DNA of 64,000 bases, taken from Prorocentrum cordatum. Taxonomy: Eukaryota > Sar > Dinophyceae > Prorocentrales > Prorocentraceae. The translations under genes were made by a program, and so were the position numbers. Of this stretch, positions 9,092 through 19,388 are shown piece by piece. The stretch is taken from positions 433,636 through 497,635 of the forward strand of contig CAUYUJ010008557.1 of NCBI GenBank assembly GCA_963575745.1. Direction: 5' to 3'. Under the pieces are notes generated by a model that was not told the DNA's origin, searched no databases, and worked only from the letters and a program-made list of their open reading frames with translations. Every line of letters begins with the position of its first letter. The stretch's first letter is position 1.

Positions 9092-11636
9092 ATGACACCC
9101 TTCGTGGAGTTCTTCTCTCGTGAGGAGGACGTGTTCACCGTGTGCGCGGAGGACGCTGGCGCGTTCGTCGGCTGCTTCAGCTACATGGACGTGGCCCAGG
9201 CCGCCGAGGAGTGCACGGACCCAGTGTTCAATGAGAAGTGGGACAGGGCCAAGAACGCCCGTGCCCAACCAGATTCAGTGGACTTGGTTAAGCAGACCGT
9301 TCAGCAACCACGCTCCTACACGGTCAAGGTCTACCGCAAATGGACAGCGGTGAGCACCTCAGAATACGTATCAACTTTCGGCAAGCAGCCGTTGAAGAAA
9401 AACGTGAAGAACCTCCCTACCATCCGCATCCCGTGCGACACAGACCCCGCTGACCCTCATGAGTTGGTATACTTGTTCACTTGGGAGGTCAACAGTCCCC
9501 TTCGGGCGGTGGAGGTCGGTTTCACACTTGATAGCAACATGGCGACCATCGCGATGGACGTCATGGACGTCGAGAAGCAGTTCTACGCGGAGCAGGCGGG
9601 TGACGCGTACAAGTGGTCAATCGATGCCACGAAGCAGCAAGTTTCGGATGACTTCGACAGCCTGGTCAAAAAAAGACTCCCACACGATCCGAGAGTTCTC
9701 TGAGACGGCGGATTTCCCTTTCAAAGCCGTTGAGAAGGCGTACGCCGTGGCCAACCTGCCCGTCGCAGCCGTCGGCAATTCGGGGGCGTCTAGCGGATGC
9801 AGCCCCTTTCAGAGCCCAGGTGCAGGTTGCGGTAGCGTTCTGTTCACGCCGTCACCCGACCAGTCGCGCGTAGGCGAGGGCCTGGTGAGTGCCAAGAGTG
9901 GGCAGCCCAACCATGTCCAGAAAGTTGGGCTTCAGCAGCTCGGATCGGCAGGCCCCGTTGCCGGTGGCAAGAGCAGGGCGCCGTCGCTCAAGGGCATCCC
10001 AGAAGACGTGGGCGATTGTGCCAGCCTCATCGGCGGCGGCGATGGCGAGGACCTCAGTAAGAGGGAGTGCGAGAAAGCGTTTGAGAAGCTCTCGGCCATC
10101 GTCAATATCCCAGGCATCGTGATGTGCACGCCCTGGGAGAAAAGCTACAATCATATCTTCACGCAGACGGGAGTTACCAGTGAGGACGAGAAGATCACCA
10201 TATTGTTGGCCTACTCGTGGCCTTGGAACGCACTAGCACTGGCCCACGAGAAGAGCAGTGCCACGTTCGAGGATGCCTTTGACATCAAGGACCCTCGGCT
10301 CATGTTCGTCGACACCGCCTCTTTCGATGAGAAGATGGCCCTCTCCAAGGCGCAGTTCCTGAAGGGGCTGTTGCGCGCGCACATATCTAAAGGAGGTGGG
10401 TCTGCCAATGCAGTCATGCGCGCGTGCATCACTTTACAGGAGTGGGTCACGCGCACCATGGATATCGTGGGCGATGTTTGCAGTGACACGTCATCCTACA
10501 TGTGCGAGCTCACCACTACATGCAACGCCATGGCTACCCTGTTTAACTTGGAGACCGTTCTTGGCACAGAGCAGGGGGAGAACGCCGTGAACGACGTCAG
10601 GGAGATCAATAACATCGACAACCCGATGGGCATCTCCAAGAGCATTGCGCTGTCCGTCTCCGACGTGGGCTTCTACAGCGACCGCATCCAGCTCGTCGTG
10701 ATGAACGCCGCGAAGTTCCAGGAGGCTCGCCGCGCGTGCTCTCAGTTCAGGGATCACGTCGCTGAGTACACTCGCCGCGACGGGGGCCAGAAGCATGAGT
10801 TCTGGGACGAGCTCACCGAGATATTGAAGATGTTGCCAAAGGTCATATTCGCGATCCCCGCAGAGTTCACAGTTCAGATTCGGGCAAACGTTCCGGGCGA
10901 GGTGAAGGAGGTCGCAGGTGTTATGTTGGGGGATGGCGAAAAGAGCGGGGGCATGTTTCGCCGAGCGGTTTCGGCATTGCAGGCGGCGTGCAACGTCTTC
11001 CCGACAGACGCCCAGATCCCTGCGTGGAAAGTCGAGGTGGAGACCCGATGCAAGCATATGCAGACTGTCGGGGTCCACGCTGCCTTTGCGTCGGCCTTCG
11101 GGGCCGCGACAACTGCAAAAGGCGCCCATGAGAAGCTCTCTGAGATCGAGGGCCTCGCGAGGAGCAACTCGTTGCAGACCTTGCCAGGCGAGCTGGTGGA
11201 GACAATCGTTGCTGGTCTGGACGGCCTATGCGATGCCGCCCTGGATGTATTTCCAGGTGCTGACGTCGGCCGCATCGGTGGCGTCGTCGACGACGCGTGT
11301 CAGTCCCTCGGCAGAGACGGCGAGCCCGTGGTCCAGAAGGTGATGCACGCGCTCGTGACCGCTCGCTCCATCGACACCCAGCTGAAGGCCCTGGATGCCG
11401 CGACTTCTGGCATGGAGCAAGCACCAGAGAAAGTGGAGCCCGTGCTCGTGAACGCCCTGCAGTTCTTGATGGGCCAACTGACCGAGCGCCACAGCGACTT
11501 CAGCAAGCAGGATGACCACGAGAAGCACGTCCAACGGCTCGACGACGTCATGAAGCAGGCGGAGGGGCGCTTGCAGTGGGCGGGCTCGCTCACGATGAAG
11601 AACAGCAAGCTCGAGCTCGCCGAAGCCGTCGCCTAG
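9092..11636 (+). CDS. Main coding block of the 9.1-kb gene
   Basis: Codon composition is even, and the longest frame is open for nearly 2 kb (about 9690-11636), the strongest uninterrupted coding signal in the first 30 kb. Recognisable words are FGKQPLKKNVKNLP near 9385, DADPADP-type acidic turns near 9450, PGIVMCTPWEKSYNHIF near 10110, AYSWPWNALALAHEK near 10220, GGGSANAVMRACITLQEW near 10400 and a Leu/Ala-rich helical C terminus. None matches a domain I can name. Removing one A from the A7 run at 9668-9674 gives a single frame across the junction (…DSLVKK then DSHTIRE…). Without that change the first frame stops at 9701-9703. Confidence 0.6.
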
Positions 11637-12958
11637 ATCTTGCCGTGCCAGGGTGGGCTCAAGGACGCAGAGTGCCGGCTTGACGAGCTCGACCCCCCTA
11701 GGAGGGCAAAGTGGATTGACTTCTGGGCGTGCGCCCAGGAGACCATCATGGAGGATAGTGGCGCGGCTTCGCTGAAGAAGCCGTTGGACGCCGCGAACAA
11801 GGCCGCAGCTGGGGGGGGGGGGTAACTGTAGGCAGCAGCTGCCAGAGTGCATTCGGAGGCGGCGTTCGAGTGTGGTAGGTTGCCCCCCATCCTCCCTCCT
11901 CCCCCTTCTCCTCCTCCTCCTCCTCCTCCTCCTCCTCCTCCTGCGTCTCCTCCTCCTCCTCCTCCCCTTCCTCCTCCTCCTGCGTCCCCTCCCCCCTCCC
12001 CCCCCTCCTCGCTTCGCTCGCTCCTGGGCCCCTCCCTCCACCCATCAATCACCCTCTACCTTATTTCTCCTAGCCCCTCCCTGCTGCGCCCGAGCACGAG
12101 AAGAGGGCGGGGAGGGGGGGGGGGGGGGGGGAGGAGGGGGGGGGGGGCGCGGGGGGGAGGGGAGGGGGGGGGGGGGGAGGGGGAGGAGGGGGAGCATCCT
12201 CCATTCCTGCCCGCTCCCATTTTCCGCCGCCCCCGAACTCCGCCATCCCATTTCCTCGCCCCCCTCGTTCGCTCATCTCGCGCGCGCCCCGCCCCGTCAT
12301 CGCCCGAACCTCTTCCCCGTCAATCCTTGAGATCATTTCCTCCGCCCCCCCATATGGCCCTGTTTCTTCTTTGTCCCCTCCGTGGCTCCCTGCCCCCTGC
12401 TGTCCTATCGCCCCTCGTGGCCTCATTTACTTATGCCCCCAGCCGTGAAATATATCCGTCGGATCTGTTGCCCTTCATCTTCATCGTAACCCTTTTTCCC
12501 TCCTCTTGCCACTCCCCCGCTTCTCTTCTGGCGCTCATCTCCCCCGCTCCGCCCCTCCTCTCTCCCCCCCCCCCCGTCCGTGCGTGCATCATGTCGCCCC
12601 TGTCGCTCACGTGCCCTCCCGCTCTTATCTGGCTCTCTGCGCTCACCTCTTGCAGGTGATGAGAGAGGCCAAGGGCGCCGGCGCGAGATTCATGATCCCT
12701 CTCACGGGGGGCGAGGACATCTCCGAGGCCGAGGCCGCGATCCAGAATTGCACGGCAGTTTTATATATATATAGATATATCTATATCAATGGGCTTCTTT
12801 TGCGCAGGGCCAAGAAGCCCATGGACAAAGTCACCCTTCGGACCGCTGCCTCGAGAACCTTGGAGGAATTCGGCCACGCGGGGGGGCCCAAAGAATCGCT
12901 CCCGCAGGCGCTCCAAACGCGACGCCGGCAGGCCATGAAATTCCAGATCTCAGTTTAA
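9092..12958 (+). CDS. Large dinoflagellate-type protein of unknown function, two or more exons, one A-run frameshift
   Basis: The first in-frame ATG is at 9092 (start MTPFVEFFSREED), after a TTTGTAG that may be a splice acceptor. Frame 2 runs to the A7 run at 9668-9674. Coding then continues in the frame one base further on (DSHTIREFSE...) to a TAG at 11634-11636, about 847 codons in all once the extra A is discounted. The middle is a Ser/Gly-rich linker (about 9760-10000), followed by a long, probably alpha-helical region with no membrane segment or signal peptide. I recall similar long helical proteins as multicopy in dinoflagellates but know no function. After the TAG, 63 more codons remain open in the same frame to 11825, and a further exon-like segment lies at 12656-12958. 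Whether those belong to the protein is uncertain. Confidence 0.6.
11637..11825 (+). CDS. Open extension after the TAG of the 9.1-kb gene
   Basis: The same frame as the main block stays open for 62 codons after TAG 11634-11636, with plausible composition (GGLKDAECRLDELDPPRRAK, then WIDFWACAQETIMED). It ends in a 12-G run and TAA at 11823-11825. Either the stop was acquired recently, a short intron containing the TAG is removed (AG at 11658-11659), or the stop is real and this is 3' untranslated sequence. The similarity of style with the upstream coding makes the first two more likely. Confidence 0.4.
   Translation: MLPCQGGLKDAECRLDELDPPRRAKWIDFWACAQETIMEDSGAASLKKPLDAANKAAAGGGG
11826..12655 (+). 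other. Probable intron with CTC and G-run low complexity
   Basis: This stretch has an uninterrupted CTC/CTG-type pyrimidine tract (about 11890-12010), G-runs near 12110-12185 and pyrimidine-rich sequence ending CACCTCTTGCAG at 12655, a good 3' splice site. No frame within it has balanced composition. A donor in or before the G12 run at 11811-11822 would join the two flanking blocks in phase, since 11810 ends a codon and 12656 begins one. Confidence 0.45.
12656..12958 (+). CDS. Last exon-like block of the 9.1-kb gene, with an AT-rich in-frame insert
   Basis: After the CTCTTGCAG acceptor the frame reads VMREAKGAGARFMIPLTGGE and ends …RQAMKFQISV at TAA 12956-12958. Inside, about 12757-12807 is an AT-rich 51-bp stretch (TATATATATAG) ending TTTTGCGCAG. 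It looks like a mini-intron, but its length is a multiple of three, so the frame is open either way (CTA…AKKPMDK). It is the most likely C terminus of the gene beginning at 9092, or of another copy of it. Confidence 0.45.
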   Translation: MMREAKGAGARFMIPLTGGEDISEAEAAIQNCTAVLYIYRYIYINGLLLRRAKKPMDKVTLRTAASRTLEEFGHAGGPKESLPQALQTRRRQAMKFQISV

Positions 12959-13748
12959 GGATTTGTTGCGGAAGAGGCCGTCCGCATGGCAGGCACTTGC
13001 AATGCCGAGAGCCCACTGCCATCTCAACGCGCACACAGATTAAGATTCACACTAGAGACGTGGTTTAGGGTAGCGGGCTCGCGGTGTCTCGGGCGCCTGA
13101 GGGGGGGGGGGGGGGGGGGAGAGGGGGCGACGAGGGGGGCAGGTGAGCAGGGGCCGGGGGCGGGGGGGGGAGGGTTCGCGGGGGGGCAGGGCGGGGGGGG
13201 GAGGGCGGCAAAATATGTGCGAGGGAGAAGGAGTGGACCCAATGGTTGTGGATGCATCGGCGCTGAAGCAGCGCTTCCACTGTGTAGAAGCATGGCACGC
13301 GGGACAGCCATGATCGCAGCTTGCGTCTGCGAGGCCACCAGACAGCGGAGGAATGACAATCGTCCTCGTTCCTATTTGCTCCTCCGTCCATCCCCCTCCT
13401 CTTAGGAAAAAAAGCAAATTATCCCCCCCCCCCCCCCGTGTGTGATGATAGTATATAGGCCTTCGTGTCAACGTCCACATACTTGTTTGTTGCGTTGCGC
13501 ACTCCTGTTTCGCAGGCGGACTGCCCGCAGGAGCGCGGGGCCATAAAAAAGCACCCAGGAGAGCTCCAAGGAGTGCTCCACGAGGCGCTCTCGAGAGCGC
13601 GCCCCGCCAGCCCCAAAAGCACTCCCAAATGCATTCGGGCACCCTACCCACAGAGATCTTGATGTCTACAGTCTCTAGAGGGCACCGACCATTATAAGAC
13701 AAGAACACGCATAGAGTAATGATTCTTTTGAGCGTGGGCTCATGACTA
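12959..13748. other. No gene recognised; G- and C-runs
   Basis: G-rich sequence (13101-13210), a C-run at about 13422-13437 and mixed sequence. The long frame on the minus strand here is Pro-rich and mirrors the G-runs. A short segment (13540-13620) has GAGAGC/GAGCTCC words resembling the minisatellite at 7.3-7.7 kb. Confidence 0.5.
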
Positions 13749-14660
13749 GTGGCCCGAGAGGTCGTTGCGAGGTCGTCCTGGTGGGAACACTTCTTGGCCG
13801 AAGAGCAGCGCGGCTTCCGCCGGGGGCGGGGGGTGGGCGACGTCGCCCAGCTCAGCCGTCGGCTCGTCGAGGAGATGCGCCGCAGTCAGAGCCCCGACTG
13901 GTTCCTGCTGCCATTTTTTGACGTCGAGAAGGCGTACCCCCGGGGGGCCAAAGACGCCCAGTGGGACCTCCTTAAGCGTCGGGGGTGCGACGATCGCATG
14001 ATTCGCGCGTGTATAGCGCTGCGCGAATGGACCGAGTACGTGGCCCGCGTGGAGGAAGGGCTCTCCGATCCCTGATTGCCGGACCGAGGCTTCCGGGAAG
14101 GGTGCCCTTCTTTTCCGCCGTTGTTCAACATCTACCATGGCGGGGTCACGGAGCACTTCCGGACGCGCCGAGCGGTGGCCGCGGAGGGGGCGGGGGAGGA
14201 GCCGGGTCTTCGGCGGCGCTTTCAGGTCGGCGGCAAGCTGCGAAAGGAAGCCACGAACAAGCATGCCAAGAACAATGGCGAATCGAGGCGCGACGTGGAA
14301 GCGACGATCATCGGAGGCTTCGGGTACGCAGATGATACTGGAGCGCATGGCAGGGAGGAGGAGACGATGAAAGCGGATACCATCTTCGCGCAGACGCTCG
14401 AGGACTGGGAAGAGCGGGCCAACGCGTCCAGAACGGAACGGCTGCGCGTGAGCGGTTTTGGCCGCGCGTCGCACGACGTGCGCGGCGAGGGCGAAGAGGC
14501 GACGGTGCGCGACCGCAGGGGCACGGAGCGCGCGGAGGTGGACGAGGAGGTCTCTGGATCTCGAAGGGGCGGGACGGCGGCCCCTGGACGAAGCTGCCCG
14601 CGGGCGAAAACCTTGGGTTTGGGCGGCCCTGGGGCGAAGGCCCGGGGTTTTGCCGTCTGA
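13749..14660 (+). mobile_element. Non-LTR (LINE-type) reverse transcriptase fragment with an internal stop
   Basis: The translation shows reverse transcriptase blocks in the right order: EEQRGFRRGRGVGDVAQLSRR (finger region), FFDVEKAYPR with the first catalytic Asp, GFREGCPSFPPLFNIYHGG (motif B), and GYADDTG with the YADD box at 14325-14336, followed by TLEDWEERANASRTERL typical of the thumb of dinoflagellate LINE polymerases. All are in one frame, but a TGA at 14073-14075 lies between the first Asp motif and motif B, at a spot where I would expect Trp. No ATG precedes the domain in frame, and the endonuclease domain and 5' end are missing. The C-terminal part decays into Arg/Gly-rich sequence after about 14470. 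A dead, 5'-truncated copy. Confidence 0.85.
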
Positions 14661-15450
14661 AAGCGGCCCTGGAACCAAGACCCCGGGCAGGGTGGCTCGC
14701 GGAGGCGGGGCGAGGGCAGGAGTGCTTGGAGCACTTCGGCCCAGCCCAAATCAAGCGGCATCCTTATTCGTGGGCGCTGCGAGGAGATCTGAGGGCGCGG
14801 GGCAGGGTGGCGGACCCTTTCGCGCAGATCTCGAGTTTGTTTCGCGCCCTTCGAGTGGCGGCCCCAGCCGCAGCCACGGCCGCTTGCGGCTGCCGCCTAG
14901 GTCACGCCACGACGAGTCAGAACGAGCCATTGAACCGCGAGGACTCGGGCAAGTCGCTTCGCCACAACGAGTCGGCGCTGCCTTCCGGGACATTTCTGGA
15001 GCCGCGAGGGCGGCATGGCTGGGGTCCGGAGTTCTGATTGCTCGATTGCCAGCGCCCTCTGGGCCATTTTCCGTGTCAGCAGGAATCATTGCTTCCCTCC
15101 AGGACGCGTTTGTGGACATCATGCGAATGGCGACGCGGTGGAGGTAGAGGGCCTTTTTCTTCGTGCTTGCCCGTGCCGTCAGGAGCATCCACCGCGCCAC
15201 CGACTGGCGCAGTTCGTTTCCACAGATGGAAAGGTCGTGCCAAGCTTCGGAGGGATGGCTCTGACAGCGCCTGTTGACTGGCAAAGCAAAGCCGCGGATC
15301 TGACGAGAGGGCGGGTGGCTGACTCCCGCGACGTCTCCGTTATTTTGACAACGTCGAGTGACTGACAGCGGGCTTATCATTATCTCTCAAAATCATGTGT
15401 TGGGCGTTTGGTGGCGTTATCCAATATGCCTGGACACTCCATGCCATCTA
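14661..15450. other. Possible 3' remnant of the LINE; no gene supported
   Basis: Short open frames on both strands, none with balanced composition over more than about 40 residues. The sequence next to the reverse transcriptase may be its C-terminal and 3' region, decayed beyond recognition. Confidence 0.4.
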
Positions 15451-15454
15451 GAAT

Positions 15455-15595
15455 CTAGGGCCAAAGTGGTTACCCGCGGGGCGGATGATGAGAAAGGGGG
15501 CGAGGGGGTGTCGTTTCGCAATGGCCGCACGAACATCAATCATGATTGCTTCGTAAAAGGGCACTGGAAAGAGAGGAGGGGACTGATGAGCAGTT
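15455..15595 (+). mobile_element. Small copia-type integrase scrap
   Basis: One frame reads RAKVVTRGADDEKGGEGVSF and then RNGRTNINHDCF before a stop at 15595-15597. The TRGADDEKG word matches, from memory, the segment after the first catalytic Asp of integrase in dinoflagellate copia elements. It is isolated, with no other pol motif nearby, so it is either a truncated insertion or the last readable piece of an old copy. Confidence 0.4.
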
Positions 15596-15900
15596 GAATG
15601 ACAAATGAAATATTTAAAGGAGGAGGAGACGGATGTCGATGAGGTTGAGGGTGTTGAGCAGGTTGCGATGGTTCAGAGGAGCGATCGGAGTGGAGGGGCG
15701 AACACAATCAACGGAAATCATTCGAACGGTGGACTTGGGGAACTAGCAAACACACGGGAGTAATACTTATAAGGCGAACGCGCATCACTTTGCAGCACCG
15801 AACATGTTTTATGCACACAATCTGCATGTAGAAATCAGTTTTACATGATTCGATTACCTATGCTCGCGCATGCATGTTTGCTCATGTATGTTAGTCCAGA

Positions 15901-15932
15901 TATGCATATATGTGTATATATACATATACAAC

Positions 15933-15963
<31 letters not shown>
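15901..15963. repeat. (AT)n-rich microsatellite
   Basis: TATATA/CATATA alternating tract, interrupted by a few C and G bases. The surrounding 15.6-16.1 kb is AT-richer than most of the window and has no gene. Confidence 0.95.
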
Positions 15964-16325
15964 CGATAAACACATGATACAAAATAGACCGCGACAGAGG
16001 TCGGACTCATGGTCTGAGCGCTTGTCGCAGTTCCCAGGACTCCTAGGTTACAGCGGCCTCGTTCACCCAGTCTCTAGGCTTGTGTTGGATGTAACTTGAG
16101 CCTTGCGTACTCGTCTCTTCTCGATTCGATTTCTCCGTTGGACGAGGTCCGGGATCCGACATGATTTGGATGATGCCGAACGAGAGTGGCATCAAATGGA
16201 TCAGGCCGGACTAGGCTGGGCCAGAGGGTGTGGACAAGAGAGGAGAAGGTGGAGGAGGATGTTTAAGGGTTTGCGGTTTCGATCGGGAGGCGTAGCGCCG
16301 GATTTTAATATCTCGGCAAGCCCAG

Positions 16326-16734
16326 GTACGTTTTTAGCAGGGAGATGACCCTGGGGTGTTGGCCCTACTTCGTGGAGGTGGCAACGGACGGGAATGTGCT
16401 GTGCGTGTCCGCGTGCAAAGTGGACACTAAAGAGGTCATCGACCTCGTCGTCAGTGAGGAGGAGCACCGAATACTTCTGGAGGCTGCGAATGGGGACTAC
16501 GAGAAACTCCTGAGAGGCCTCCGCGTAAGTGAAAATGTCCTGGCCTTTGACTCGTTGGATAATACAATTTCGAAGGTGATTGGTTCACAGGAGTCACTTC
16601 GGTGCCCTGGGATACGCGGCAATAGGGAATATTTGTCGAGGTGGTTGCATCATCTAGGCACAGGTGGCACAACAGCCTGCGACGCTATCGCAGGCCGCAT
16701 CGCGACGCCACCAACCCAGAAGCATGTAGTTTAG
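16326..16734 (+). pseudogene. Repeat family c, copy 1, with an ORF of unknown function
   Basis: An ATG at 16345 opens a 129-codon frame: MTLGCWPYFVEVATDGNVL, then a KEVIDLVVSEEEHRILLEA block and NGDYEKLLRGLRVSE. The same peptide pattern recurs at 61996-62220 (MTLGSLPHSVEASTDGKVL…), and DNA similarity starts at GTACGTTT upstream of both ATGs. Conservation at the protein level (TDG.VL, SAC.V, EV..LVVSE, LEAANGD) suggests the copies descend from a translated segment, probably part of a retroelement, because copia scraps lie 0.9 kb upstream here and a copia-like leader lies upstream of the other copy. After about residue 75 the two diverge. Confidence 0.5.
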
Positions 16735-17805
16735 CGAAGGACCCAGCTCCGTACATTTGCGAGAAGCGCAGGATCTGACTCACTTCGCAGAATCTGTACG
16801 CGGCGGGAGGTACAGAGTTGGACCCCCAGTGGGGCACGAAAGTGGCTGCGGCAACACCGTAGATACGCCCCCGCCACCACCTCACTAGTCAGTCGGTCAG
16901 TCAGCCGACTAGATGAAATATCTGCACCACCACGTCCTCACCTCGAGCTCATTCCAGTCCAGTCCAGCAAGTGAGTGGTCCATCTCTGTCGCGATCTTGA
17001 TTGCCGCAATTAGGAGATCTTGCCATAGTTGTCGCGCAATTCGGTTTTTTTGAAGTATTATGTCTCTATGCTTTGATGTTTCTGCATGATGTGCGAACAT
17101 GCTTTTTCATTCATTGTATGCATGCACCGTTCAACTTGCTCCACCCGCCTGGCCGGTGCAGCATGCGGTTTGGTTCCCTTCAGGGGAGATGTGAATGGCG
17201 CAGTCTCAAAGTGTGCTCCTCAGGTCGGTTCGTGGATGTCCTCTTCGGGCCCTTCAGGGGCCCTCTTGGGCTCTTTGGCGGGTCGTCCAAGGCCCCTCCT
17301 GGGTCATCCAAGGCAATTTTGGGGCCCCCCAGGCCTTCTAACGCCGACGGAAAGTGCAAGACGGCGGATGTCTACGGCACACGTTGCGCTTACATGCTCC
17401 CGACCCTCCTGTGTCGTTGGGTCTTCGTTGGGTCCTTGCCTTTCTCCGCTGCGCTGTGCACTTCCCTCCCGCCTCCTCCCGCCCAGCCGCTGCTGCCTCT
17501 GCGCCCGAGGCATGCTGTCGCCTTCGCTGTCACCGACCCCTTCGTGCTGTCGGATGTTAGTTTTTTCTCCGATGCCTCGCGCGCCTCCCTTCCCTCGCCC
17601 TCTCCTCCTGCCGCCGCTGCCGCTGCGGCGCCCACTGCTGCCGCACGCCCGTTCCGGCGCATGCCTCACGCGGACCGCCTGGAGTCCCACTTGCGGCCCC
17701 AGCACACAGGGAAAGGACTTGCACTTCTGTTTGCTCTGCCCCCCATCTCTCTCCCCTCCCCCCCCCCGGAGGGCAGAAGTCGATGTGTCCGAGGGCGGGC
17801 GACGA
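16735..17805. other. No gene recognised
   Basis: Contains CAGTC-like short repeats at 16888-16912, a GGGCCCTTCAGGGGCCCTCT-type stretch at 17245-17340 related in style to the repeats at 42 and 54.5 kb, and Pro/Ala-rich open frames. None is convincing as a gene. Confidence 0.45.
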
Positions 17806-17882
17806 GGCGATGATGAAGGCGATGGTCACGGTGACGATGACGATGAGGGTGGCGTTGATTGCGATGATGATGCTGCTGATGC

Positions 17883-17915
<33 letters not shown>

Positions 17916-18045
17916 GGATGATGAGGATGATGAGGATGAGAATCAGGATGAGGATGATGACGACGACGACGATATTGATGATGAGGAGGAGGAGAAGGAT
18001 GAGGATGAGGATGATGAGGCTGATGCTGGCGGCGCTGATGGATAG
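17806..18045. repeat. (GAT/GAG)n tract
   Basis: Interrupted GATGATGAT and GAGGATGA repeats give a poly-Asp/Glu frame ending in TAG at 18043-18045. The upstream part of that frame is Pro/Ser-rich and not gene-like, so I treat it as a microsatellite, not an acidic protein. Confidence 0.85.
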
Positions 18046-18596
18046 CAGTATCGCGTACTGGGCGGTTGATGATCTGGGCGGGCCAGCCCCCTCACAATTC
18101 TAAGAAGTCGTGTCGGCCTGGTGGCCAGAGCCGCGCGCTCTTGGGCGGGCTTGGGTTCTTCCCCACTTCCAAAAGGGGTATGGTATAATGTCGCTAGCTA
18201 TGGTAAAGCATGCAGCTTGCCCAATTGCCTTATCCTCAGAAACGAGCGGTGCCTGGCGCGGGTTCTGGCGGTTCTCCCAGGTTTCCACCCGCTTCCGCGG
18301 CTTCCGATGATTTCCATCCCTTTCCTCCATGAAGCGAGCATCTCGATGTCGGATCTCGGCTGAGACTTCCTCACGGACATGTAGGTCTCCGCCCAGGTTG
18401 CCGCAATACTCCTCAAGGATCCTGGCGTTCTTGCACGTTTCCCATCATACGCTTCTGCATCGAACCATCGTCAAACCATGTTTTGTTTTACATTTGTTTG
18501 TCCTCCTCCTCCTCCTCCTCCTCCTTTGTTTCTTCTGCGGCTGTCACTTGGGAACCTGAGTGGGACGTATCATCGACGCAGTCTAGTGGACGTGCC

Positions 18597-18637
<41 letters not shown>

Positions 18638-19388
18638 AATCGTGTACGTATTTGCATTGCACGATGTTTCCCTCCCTCCTTCTTGTTTTTCTCTTCCCTA
18701 TCAATAATGCCAGGGTCCGCCGACATCCCTACCGGTGTCCTAGTCAATTCTGTGAGTACTCGAGGTTTCCATGATTTCCGCGTTCTGTTTCTAAAGTGTT
18801 TTGACAGGGCCCGTCGGGGATTTGCGGCACTTGGTGCCCCTGTTGCCATCCTCGCCGCCACCATTCAGATTCAGCAAGTAGGTACGCAACAATTTGAAAA
18901 CACAACTCTCCCTTGTCTGAGCAAGGCCTTTAGCATAGTGCCTCGCCGTCCAGGTCGTGCCCCACCCAAAGCTCAAGCTACGGCCCCTAAGGGGGCGTTC
19001 CCATGGCGTTCCCCCGTCCATATCGCGGGGATCGTGCCGCACAGCAAGTTTGTTCGGCAAGATCGAGCAGTTGGCGCCCTTTTTAAAGCAAAGTATGCTA
19101 GCATTTGAGGCCTGCACTTCCAAGTTATCGGCTTGGGTCCCTGGGCCCAGTCACGCGAAGTATTTCGTAACATCAGAGCAAACCAGGAATTAATGGCCCG
19201 CGTTCAAAAGTGCAACATTCAGGGAAACAGCTTCTTGATGTGACAAGCGTGCTCCTGCTGTAGCTACTGCTGCCATTGTTCCATGTGCTCCTCATCGTTC
19301 GTCCTCATTCGTCGTGTTCTTTAGTTGTCGCACACATGTGGTTGCAATGCCTCGAAGTAATTATCCTGGCGATGATCCCAGAGCAATT
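18046..19388. other. No clear gene; (CTC)n and a 34-T tract
   Basis: A CTC repeat lies near 18500 and T34 at 18598-18631. A frame from 18710 to 19108 has mildly balanced composition and a CAG-type acceptor before it, but no recognisable motif. The T34 could be the reverse-strand poly(A) of a retroposed copy, but no gene is readable next to it on the minus strand. Confidence 0.4.

Noticed and set aside
13052-13708. 218-codon minus-strand frame
   Set aside because: Pro-rich because it mirrors G-runs; no domain or balanced segment.
17086-18045. 319-codon frame ending in a poly-Asp tail
   Set aside because: The tail is a GAT microsatellite and the upstream part is Ser/Pro/Arg-rich with no start context; no coding evidence.
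18598-18631. T34 as the poly(A) tail of a minus-strand processed pseudogene
   Set aside because: No readable coding sequence on the minus strand next to it and no target-site duplication that I could find.
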